A DNA stretch of 7,299 nucleotides from Propionibacteriaceae bacterium (lineage in GTDB: Bacteria > Actinomycetota > Actinomycetes > Propionibacteriales > Propionibacteriaceae). Both the position numbers and the translations under genes were made by a program. The notes beneath the pieces are model-generated. The model saw only the letters and a program-made list of their open reading frames with translations. It was not told where the DNA came from and made no database searches. The DNA lies in contig JAISTI010000144.1 of the NCBI GenBank assembly GCA_031272685.1, positions 1-7,299 on the forward strand. Reading direction: 5' to 3'. The number at the start of each line of letters is the position of its first letter. Position 1 is the first letter of the stretch. This document shows, in pieces, positions 1-6,118 of this stretch.

Positions 1-254
1 AACAGACCGTCGGCGGCGAAATGTCCGACGGTCAGCTCCAGCGGCATGCCGAAGATGTTGGCGTTGACCAGCTCGAAATCGCGCAGCCCGAAATAGGCTT
101 CGGGGGCGAGGTTGGCGACTGTCATGGCGATGACGGCGGCGAGCAGCAGCAGCGCCCCGGAAGCCGTCTCCTTTTCCAGGATTTTGGCCACGCGCAGGGA
201 CTCGCGCCATGAGCCGCGCGCCAGCGTGGTTTGGGGGCTCTGGGTTGGGCTCAC
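1..254 (-). CDS. nhaA: Na+/H+ antiporter NhaA, N-terminal part (cut by window edge)
   Basis: This is the first 84 codons of an NhaA-type sodium/proton antiporter, an inner-membrane protein that exports Na+ in exchange for H+ and supports pH and salt homeostasis. Residues 29-48 (ETASGALLLLAAVIAMTVAN) match the start of the first helix of the family. Residues 77-84 (GHFAADGL) match the conserved stretch leading into the second helix. The N-terminal tail (about 24 residues) is polar, as expected for a cytoplasmic tail. The start is a GTG ten bases after the amidase stop codon. An in-frame TGA lies a little further upstream and no ATG fits, so GTG is the best choice, although no clear Shine-Dalgarno sequence precedes it. 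It is probably translated from the amidase message. The catalytic aspartate pair and most of the protein lie outside the window. The identification rests on the sequence pattern and I am fairly sure of it. Confidence 0.88.
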   Translation of the reverse strand, partial: MSPTQSPQTTLARGSWRESLRVAKILEKETASGALLLLAAVIAMTVANLAPEAYFGLRDFELVNANIFGMPLELTVGHFAADGL

Positions 255-264
255 CCGACGCAGT

Positions 265-1689
265 TTACCGCGCCGCTTGCGCCATCAGGGCGGCGGCGGC
301 GGCGAGCAGGGTGGCCTCTTGGCCGAAGCGCGCCCCGAGCATCACCCCGATGGGCAGTTCCACTGCGTCGATGACGGCGGTGTGCAGCGGCAGTGAGACG
401 GCGGGCAACCCGGAAACGTTATAGATGCTTGTCCAGGGGGTGAAGCGGGTCTGGGCGGCGAAATCGGCCGCCGGGTCGGCGTCGTCGCGCAGCGCGCCGA
501 GCTTGGCGGGCGGCTGGGCGAGCGTGGGGGTGAGGATCAGGTCGTATCCCTGCCAGGCCGCTTCGACCTGCTTGCCGAGCATTTGGGCGCAGAACCAGGC
601 CTGCGCCAATTCGATGCCGGAGTATTTGCGGCCTGCTTCGCGCAGCCAGCGGGTGAGCGGGCGGACGCGCTCCTCCTGCCCGGCGGTGAGGTCGATGGCG
701 AGCGCGCCGACCGCCCACAGCGCGGCGAAGGCGCTCCACTTTTCCGGGGTGAACGGGGCGGGCGCGGGCTCGACGTGGTGCCCCAGCGCTTCCAGCGCGG
801 CGGCTGTCTTGGCGACCGCGTCCAGGCAGGCCGGGTGTACTTCCGCTTCGGCGATGACCGGGGTGGTCAGCACTCCCACGCGCAGGCCTTTCAACTCGGT
901 GTCGCAGGCGGCCAGGAAGGACGTGTCCGGCGGGGGGCAGTGGTAGGTCTGGCCGACGGCGGACGGGGGCAGGGCGCGGCTGGCGAGCACGTCGAGCGCG
1001 AGGGCGGCATCGCGCACCGTGCGGGTGAGCATCCCGTCGGTGGCGAAACCGGGGCCAGGCACATCGCCCCATTCGGGCACCCGGCCGCGCGAGGCTTTCA
1101 GCCCGACCAGCCCGCAAGCCGAGGCCGGAATGCGGATCGATCCGCCGCCGTCGGAACCGTGGGCGATGGGGGTGATTCCGGCGGCCACCGCGGCTGCCGC
1201 TCCCCCGCTGGAGCCGCCGGCCATCCGGGTTTTGTCCCAAGGGGTGACGGCCGGGGGCGCCACCGCCGCGTCGGGCTCGGTGTAGCAGGGCAGCCCGAAT
1301 TCGGGCGTGTTCGTCTTGCCGATCATCAGGGTGCCGGCGGCGCGCAGCCGTTTGGGCAAATCGGAGTCTTCCTCGGCAACCCGGTCGGCGAAGACGGCCG
1401 ACCCTTGGGTGTAGCGCACCCCGGCCACCGGCTCCAGGTCTTTCACCGGGCAGGGCACTCCCAGCAGCGGCGCATCCGCCTCAGCTGGGGCATCTGACCT
1501 AGCCAGCGCGGCGTCGATGGCATCCGCTTGCCGCAGCGCGTATTCGGGGGCCAGCGCGGTGAACGCGCCCACCGCCGGGCCAAGCGCCTCCGCCCGCGCG
1601 AGCGCGGATTCGGCCACTTCGCGCGCGCTAACCTCGCGGGCGCGCACCAGGCGCGCCGTCTCTATGGCGGAAAGCCCACTCAAATCCAT
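265..1689 (-). CDS. Amidase-signature family hydrolase
   Basis: This is a complete amidase of the amidase-signature family, 474 residues from the chosen start, a usual length. The family hydrolyses C-N amide bonds with a Ser-cisSer-Lys triad. All three residues are visible: Lys83 in CPVKDLEP, the cis-Ser160 in GGSSGG, and the nucleophile Ser184 in [13 protein letters not shown]. The spacing of 24 between the two serines equals that of fatty acid amide hydrolase. The [13 protein letters not shown] block resembles amidases related to 6-aminohexanoate cyclic dimer hydrolase (NylA), but the substrate cannot be read from the sequence. The lack of a GatA context (no gatB or gatC nearby) argues against the tRNA amidotransferase subunit. 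I chose the ATG at 1689 because AGGGTGG precedes it by five bases. A GTG at 1698, one base after the acetyltransferase stop, is the alternative and would add three residues. No signal peptide is seen, so it is likely cytoplasmic. Confidence 0.9.
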   Translation of the reverse strand: MDLSGLSAIETARLVRAREVSAREVAESALARAEALGPAVGAFTALAPEYALRQADAIDAALARSDAPAEADAPLLGVPCPVKDLEPVAGVRYTQGSAVFADRVAEEDSDLPKRLRAAGTLMIGKTNTPEFGLPCYTEPDAAVAPPAVTPWDKTRMAGGSSGGAAAAVAAGITPIAHGSDGGGSIRIPASACGLVGLKASRGRVPEWGDVPGPGFATDGMLTRTVRDAALALDVLASRALPPSAVGQTYHCPPPDTSFLAACDTELKGLRVGVLTTPVIAEAEVHPACLDAVAKTAAALEALGHHVEPAPAPFTPEKWSAFAALWAVGALAIDLTAGQEERVRPLTRWLREAGRKYSGIELAQAWFCAQMLGKQVEAAWQGYDLILTPTLAQPPAKLGALRDDADPAADFAAQTRFTPWTSIYNVSGLPAVSLPLHTAVIDAVELPIGVMLGARFGQEATLLAAAAALMAQAAR

Positions 1690-1699
1690 GCGCGCCACC

Positions 1700-2518
1700 C
1701 TAGTAAAGGACGGTGGCGAATTCGCCCACCTGGGTGAAACCGACGCGCTCGTAAAGGCGCAGCGCCCGGGTGTTGTAGGAGTTCACATATAGGGAGACGG
1801 TGGGATGCCGCTGGCGCACTTGGCGCACCACCGCCGCCATCGCCGGCGCGGAGCGGCCCTGGCCGCGCAGGTCGGGGTGCAGCCAGACGCCCTGCACCTG
1901 GGCGACGCCTCCGGCGGTGGCGCCCACGTCCGTCTTGAAAACGACTTGGCCGTCGCTGACTATCCCGTAGGAGCGGCCGGTGCTGATGAGCCAGCGGCAG
2001 TAGCTGGCATAGCCCTCTCGTGGGGGGACGCCGCCCACTTCCTCGCGGTACATGGCGGTGGCGGCGCCATAGTAGGAGTCGAAATCCTTCCAGGTGACCG
2101 GCTGCACGCGCGAGTCGGACTCCACCAACGGATCCTGGCTGATCGCCAGCAGCGGCTGGATGCCGCGCAGCTCCCGGATGGCCGACCACGAGCGGCCCCA
2201 GCGTCGGCTCAGCCCGTCCCACAAGGGCAGCACCAGCCGCGACTCCCCCACGATCGACTGGGTGACGCGGCGCTTTCCGGCCGCCTCGACGAACGCGGGC
2301 AGGCAATCGTCGCCGGCGGAGGCGGGGACGAGGTTTGTGCCGACGTGCAGGAAGCTGTGCGGGCGCCGCCCCGGCCAGCCGTAGACCGTGCCGGTGGCTT
2401 GGCGGGCCAGCACGCCGTTCTCCACCCGGGAGGCGATGAAGACGTTTTTCACCGGCTCGGCGGCGAGCGCGGCCAGCACCGACTCGGTGTCTGCCGCTGT
2501 CAAAGCCCTGGCCCGCAT
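1700..2518 (-). CDS. GNAT family N-acetyltransferase with extended N-terminal domain (Rv2867c-like)
   Basis: This is a 272-residue acetyltransferase. The C-terminal half carries the GNAT fold. The acetyl-CoA binding motif A is GVWLHPDLRGQGRS at about residues 210-223, and the C-terminal YVNSYNTRALRLYERVGF at about 244-261 is typical of the fold's end. The last motif position is Ser where Gly or Ala is usual. The N-terminal half (about residues 1-130) is an extra domain. That architecture, together with the position directly downstream of ispG, matches the actinobacterial GNAT group with a DUF4081-type N-terminus, such as Rv2867c next to gcpE in Mycobacterium tuberculosis. The substrate is unknown. 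The ATG at 2518 is preferred because GGTGGG lies four bases upstream. A TTG at 2539 would add seven residues and looks unlikely. The gene follows ispG by 73 bases and its stop nearly abuts the amidase start, which suggests co-transcription. Confidence 0.87.
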   Translation of the reverse strand: MRARALTAADTESVLAALAAEPVKNVFIASRVENGVLARQATGTVYGWPGRRPHSFLHVGTNLVPASAGDDCLPAFVEAAGKRRVTQSIVGESRLVLPLWDGLSRRWGRSWSAIRELRGIQPLLAISQDPLVESDSRVQPVTWKDFDSYYGAATAMYREEVGGVPPREGYASYCRWLISTGRSYGIVSDGQVVFKTDVGATAGGVAQVQGVWLHPDLRGQGRSAPAMAAVVRQVRQRHPTVSLYVNSYNTRALRLYERVGFTQVGEFATVLY

Positions 2519-2591
2519 GGGCCCACCGTACCGCCGCAAGCGCGCGCCGTACTAGAACCTTGGGGAATTCCCGTGCGTGGCAATCCGGCGC

Positions 2592-3665
2592 TCAGGACGG
2601 TTCGGCCGCTTCGGCCAGCTCCAGCAGGGCGGGGACGATGTCCGCCTCGGGGACAGTCTTGACCACCTCGCCTTTGACGAAGATTTGGCCCTTGCCGTTG
2701 CCGGCCGCCACCCCGAGGTCGGCCTCGCGGGCCTCGCCCGGCCCGTTCACCACGCAGCCCATCACCGCCACCCGCAGCGGCTTGGCGAAACCGGAGAACA
2801 CTTCGGTGACCTGTTCGGCCAGCGAGAAGACGTCCACCTGGCAGCGCCCGCAGGTGGGGCAGGAGATGATCTCGAACTGCTTTGGGCGCAGGCCCAGGGA
2901 TTCCAGGATTTTCACCCCGGCCTTGACTTCCTCGACCGGCGGGGCGGAAAGCGAGACCCGGATGGTGTCGCCGATGCCTTCGGCCAACAGCACCCCGAAC
3001 GCGACAGCCGACTTCACCGTCCCCTGCAAGGCCAGCCCGGCCTCCGTCACCCCCAAGTGCAGCGGGTAGGCGCAGCGTTCGGAAAGCTGGCGGTAGGCGT
3101 CGATGACGACCAGCGGGTCGTGGTGCTTCACCGAAATCTTGAAATCGAAGAAGCCGACTTCTTCGAACAGGGAGGCTTCCCACAGCGCCGACTCGACCAG
3201 GGCTTCGGCGGTGGGCGCGCCGTATTTCTCGTAGAGCCGCTTGTCGAGCGAACCGGCGTTCACGCCGATGCGCAGCGAAACTCCCGCGTCGGTAGCGGCT
3301 TTGGCGATTTCGGCCACCTTGTCGTCGAAGGCCTTGATATTGCCGGGGTTCACCCGCACCGCCGCGCAGCCCGCAGCGATGGCCTGGAAGACGTAGCGCG
3401 GCTGGAAGTGGATGTCCGCGACGACCGGGATGGGGCTTTTCGCGGTGATGGCGGCCAGCGCGTCGGCGTCTTCTTGGTTGGGGACGGCCACCCGCGCGAT
3501 GTCGCAGCCGGCGGCGGTCAGCTCGGCGATCTGCTGCAGGGTGGCGTCGACGTCGTGGGTCTTGGTGGTGGTCATGGATTGCACCGAGACGGGCGCTGAC
3601 CCGCCGACCAGCACCTTGCCCACCTTGATCTGCCGGGTGGGCCGCCGGCTCGCCAACACTGCCAT
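2592..3665 (-). CDS. ispG: 4-hydroxy-3-methylbut-2-enyl diphosphate synthase IspG (GcpE)
   Basis: IspG catalyses the penultimate step of the MEP isoprenoid pathway: reductive ring opening of 2-C-methyl-D-erythritol 2,4-cyclodiphosphate to HMBPP in the cytoplasm, with a [4Fe-4S] cluster and reduced flavodoxin or ferredoxin. The 357-residue protein has the usual bacterial two-domain layout without the large insertion of plant enzymes. The TIM-barrel part (about residues 1-255) carries [23 protein letters not shown] and RVNPGNI. The C-terminal Fe-S domain carries SCPTCGRC and GCVVNGPGE. The cluster ligands are Cys269, Cys272, Cys304 and Glu311, matching Cys270, Cys273, Cys305 and Glu312 of the E. 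coli enzyme. The start is an ATG ten bases after the transporter stop. No clear Shine-Dalgarno sequence is seen, so translational coupling to the upstream gene is likely. All key residues are intact and it should be functional. Confidence 0.97.
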   Translation of the reverse strand: MAVLASRRPTRQIKVGKVLVGGSAPVSVQSMTTTKTHDVDATLQQIAELTAAGCDIARVAVPNQEDADALAAITAKSPIPVVADIHFQPRYVFQAIAAGCAAVRVNPGNIKAFDDKVAEIAKAATDAGVSLRIGVNAGSLDKRLYEKYGAPTAEALVESALWEASLFEEVGFFDFKISVKHHDPLVVIDAYRQLSERCAYPLHLGVTEAGLALQGTVKSAVAFGVLLAEGIGDTIRVSLSAPPVEEVKAGVKILESLGLRPKQFEIISCPTCGRCQVDVFSLAEQVTEVFSGFAKPLRVAVMGCVVNGPGEAREADLGVAAGNGKGQIFVKGEVVKTVPEADIVPALLELAEAAEPS

Positions 3666-3675
3666 GGCGGACAGC

Positions 3676-4938
3676 TTAGTGCTGGACGCTCAGCGGCGCG
3701 TCGGCGAGGCCTTCATGCTTGCGGTAGGGGGCGATGTGGCGCACGTCGGGTGAGAGCAGCGCCAGGCCCACCACCACGATGCAGATGACCGAGCAGACGA
3801 TGATGGACAGGTGCGGGCCGAACAGCTCGTCGGCCGGGCCGGCCAGCACCAGCCCGAGCGGTCCAAGCAGGATCGATCCGAAAGCGTCGTAAGACGCCAC
3901 CCTGGACAGGGATTCCGGCGGCACCTCCAGCTGCATGGTCGTCAGCCAGTAGACGCCGAAAAGCTGCAAGCCGAAGCCCATGCCGACGGCCGCGACGACG
4001 ATAATCCAGAGCGGGAACCGGTAGCCGAGCAGCAGGCCGGGCACCCCGCAGAAAACCGCGAGCAGCGCCCCGACGAAAATCGGGTGGCGCGGGCGCCAGA
4101 ACATCGAGACGACCACCGCTGCGATGGCGCCGACGGCCTCGCCGGCCAGCACCCACGTCCAGCCGCCGGCGCCGCCCAAATCGAGCTTGCCGATGTGCGG
4201 GCCGAGCACTCCCACCGAGGCTTCGAAGAACATATACATCAGCCCCCAGGTGAGCACCACCACCCACAGCCACTGGTGGGAGGAGAACTCGCCCCAGCCT
4301 TGGCGGAGCTGGCTGAGCATCGGCTCGGTGGTGCCGGCCGTGCGGCTCGTCTTGGGCAGGAACAGGCACATCGCCCCCGAAATGAGGTAGAGGGCGCCGG
4401 CGATCAGCAGCGCCAGCCCGCCGCCCAGCAGCGCGACCGTCACCCCTCCCGCTACCACGCCGATGAGCCGGGCGGTGGCGTTCGCGCCTTGCAGATAGGC
4501 GTTCGCCTCGGTGAGGTTTTCCTCGGCCACCAGGTCGGGGATGATGCCCGTCAACGCCGGATAGACCAGCGAGCCGCCGATGCCGGTGGCGGCAGCGCAC
4601 ACGCACATCAGCCACACCGACGGCTCCGGCTGCAGCAAGAGCACGCCGATGGCCGCCCAGCCGACGCCGACAACCGACTCCCCGGCGGCGATCAGCCGCG
4701 AGCGGGAATACCGGTCGGCGACGACACCGCCGAAAAGCACCAGCACCACGTTCGGGCCGAGCTGGAATGCCAGCACGACCGAGAGGATGACCGCGGTGCC
4801 GCCGGGCATGTCGAGGATGCCGAAGGCGAGGGCGACGGGGGCGAACGCGAAAGACAGCATCGCCAAGGTGCGGGCGATGAAGAGCAGGACGTAATTGCGG
4901 TCGTGCAACAGCGCGATCGCGCCACTCGGCACGGTCAT
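3676..4938 (-). CDS. Major facilitator superfamily exporter (DHA3/EntS-like)
   Basis: This is a 420-residue membrane transporter with about twelve hydrophobic segments, six on each side of a polar central loop near residues 195-222. The MFS motif A is seen after the second helix as [12 protein letters not shown] (about 71-82), with Ser where Gly is usual. [20 protein letters not shown] at about 134-153 and [16 protein letters not shown] at about 339-354 are typical of the MFS exporter branch that includes the enterobactin exporter EntS and macrolide efflux proteins. That branch exports drugs, siderophores or other small molecules by proton antiport. The substrate here is unknown. The ATG at 4938 is chosen over a GTG at 4956 because GGGAGG lies four bases upstream. 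The gene is probably first in the operon: 158 bases separate it from the surface-protein gene, and ispG follows ten bases after its stop. The C-terminal tail after the last helix is short and polar. Confidence 0.9.
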   Translation of the reverse strand: MTVPSGAIALLHDRNYVLLFIARTLAMLSFAFAPVALAFGILDMPGGTAVILSVVLAFQLGPNVVLVLFGGVVADRYSRSRLIAAGESVVGVGWAAIGVLLLQPEPSVWLMCVCAAATGIGGSLVYPALTGIIPDLVAEENLTEANAYLQGANATARLIGVVAGGVTVALLGGGLALLIAGALYLISGAMCLFLPKTSRTAGTTEPMLSQLRQGWGEFSSHQWLWVVVLTWGLMYMFFEASVGVLGPHIGKLDLGGAGGWTWVLAGEAVGAIAAVVVSMFWRPRHPIFVGALLAVFCGVPGLLLGYRFPLWIIVVAAVGMGFGLQLFGVYWLTTMQLEVPPESLSRVASYDAFGSILLGPLGLVLAGPADELFGPHLSIIVCSVICIVVVGLALLSPDVRHIAPYRKHEGLADAPLSVQH

Positions 4939-4942
4939 ATTT

Positions 4943-4948
4943 CCTCCC
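4943..4948 (-). promoter_or_regulatory. Shine-Dalgarno sequence of the MFS gene
   Basis: On the minus strand GGGAGG followed by AAAT leads directly into the ATG at 4938. It is the strongest ribosome binding site in the window and decides the transporter start in favour of the ATG over the upstream in-frame GTG, which would place this site inside the coding region. Confidence 0.8.
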
Positions 4949-5000
4949 GCAATCACACGAATTGGCCTTCAAATCCCCGTTTCAAGGCGCAGCTTCCAAT

Positions 5001-5028
5001 CCTCTAACGGGCCCAGGCCGGGAGTCAA
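5001..5028 (-). promoter_or_regulatory. Possible promoter for the MFS-ispG operon
   Basis: On the minus strand TTGACT (5028-5023) resembles a sigma-70-type -35 box. After a 16-base spacer comes TAGAGG (5006-5001), or after 18 bases GAGGAT; each matches only three of six positions of a -10 box. The spacer holds the GC-rich imperfect palindrome CCCGGCCTGGGCCCG, which could be an operator or chance. About 65 bases remain between this site and the MFS start, giving a leader with a weak GCCTT/AAGGC hairpin (4988-4965). The -35 match and the intergenic location support it; the -10 match is weak. Confidence 0.35.
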
Positions 5029-5044
5029 TTTGCCACCTGGCTGT

Positions 5045-5094
5045 GGCCTTCGGGGCTCCGCCCCTCAGACACCCGCAAGTTGGATGCGAAGGCC
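5045..5094 (-). terminator. Possible terminator-like fold after the surface-protein gene
   Basis: Three bases after the surface gene stop, GGCCTTCG (5094-5087 on the minus strand) is the exact reverse complement of CGAAGGCC (5052-5045), an eight-pair stem. Inside it lies a second hairpin, GGGGC-GGA-GCCCC (5064-5052), which shares one base with the outer arm. No run of T follows, so it is not a classical intrinsic terminator, but high-GC actinobacteria often use stems without a U-tract. The position, right behind a stop and ahead of a new promoter candidate, fits transcription end or mRNA 3' protection. Confidence 0.45.
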
Positions 5095-5096
5095 GC

Positions 5097-6118
5097 TCAC
5101 TTGACGGTGATGGTGTACTTCTTGGCTTTCTTCCCAGCCTTCACAGTGATGACAGCCTTGCCCTTCTTCATGGCCTTGATCGTGCCAACCTTGTCAACCG
5201 AAACAACCTTCAGCTTCGACGACTTGAAAGTGACCTTCACACCGGCAGCCTTCGCCGACTTATACGAAGCAGCCAAATACACCACCTGGCCCACCTTCAA
5301 AGAAGCCGGCACATTCGCCTTCACCGAACTCAACTTGCCAGTGGCCTTCTTCACCACCGACACCTTCAAACTCGCCGAAACCTTCTTACCCTTCGCATCC
5401 AACTTGGCAGCAGTAACCGTCACCGTCGCCGTTCCAGCCTTCAAACCAGTGATCTTGCCCTGCTTCGAGACCTTCACCACCTTCGGATTCGACGAAGTGA
5501 ACGAAACCTCAGTCACCTTATAAGTGGCCGACCCATCAGAGAAATAAACCCCAATCGGCAACGTAAACGCCTTCTTCACCTGCAACACCAACGAAGACTG
5601 CGGCAACTTCACCTTCGCAACCGTCACCTTCGCCTGCGTCCCACCATCAGTAGGCACATACACCGTCTCCACCGGGCCAGGAACCTCAACAGTCTCCGTC
5701 GGACCCGGCACCGAAACCGTGGAAACCGCACCCGGCGCCACCACAGTCTGCACCGGGCCAGGAACCTGCACAGTCTCCGTCGGACCAGGAGCCACAACCG
5801 TGGCCGTAACCGTAGGAGAAGGAACCGCAACCAGACCGGCAATCGCCGTGTTCAACACACCCAAAGCCGAATCCAAATCAGCCTGCCGCAAATGCGACGA
5901 CGCCAAATCACCAGCATCAGCCAAAACCTGAATCGCCGCCGACTTCGCCGCCACATACGGCGCCCACGAAGCAGTCGTATAGTTCGCCGCCGCAGTAGAC
6001 GGCGGAGAATCCAACAACACCGCCAACAACGCCGAAACATCCGGCACCGCCACCACAGCCGTCACCGAAACCACAGCCCCAGACAGCGAACCAGCAGCCG
6101 CCAAAACCAGCGGACCGT
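5097..6118 (-). other. C-terminal cassette (FIVAR, linker, two Big_2-like domains) with foreign codon usage
   Basis: From about codon 392 to the stop the gene changes codon style. Leucine is TTG in 21 of 25 cases here, against 2 of 20 in the preceding part, where CTG and CTC dominate. Gly, Val, Ala, Thr and Asp move from C-ending to T- or G-ending codons. The change is abrupt, near 6118-6125, in the last strands of the Ig/IPT-like domain, close to the boundary with the FIVAR-like module. In the last twenty codons C-ending codons return in part. The protein character changes too: the last 79 residues hold 20 lysines, one Asp and no Glu. This looks like a separately acquired or recombining module. 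Confidence 0.6.

Noticed and set aside
288..304. GGC/GCC triplet run that looks like a microsatellite
   Set aside because: It codes for the alanine run near the amidase C-terminus and is explained by high GC and alanine content.
1696..1698. GTG as the amidase start, one base after the acetyltransferase stop
   Set aside because: No ribosome site precedes it, whereas the in-frame ATG at 1689 has AGGGTGG at a good distance. It remains possible and changes only three residues.
2562..2573. Perfect palindrome GGGAATTCCC in the 73-base gap between ispG and the acetyltransferase gene
   Set aside because: It has no loop and no T-run, so it is not a terminator. A ten-base palindrome alone is too short to claim an operator. 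I saw nothing else in this gap except the GGTGGG ribosome site.
2577..3599. Plus-strand open frame antisense to ispG
   Set aside because: ispG is unmistakable on the minus strand, with all cluster ligands in place; the antisense product shows no motif.
3811..5007. Plus-strand open frame of 398 codons antisense to the MFS gene
   Set aside because: High-GC coding sequence often leaves the antisense frame open. The product is low-complexity and rich in Gln, Arg, Glu, His and Ala without any family motif, while the minus strand holds a clear 12-helix transporter.
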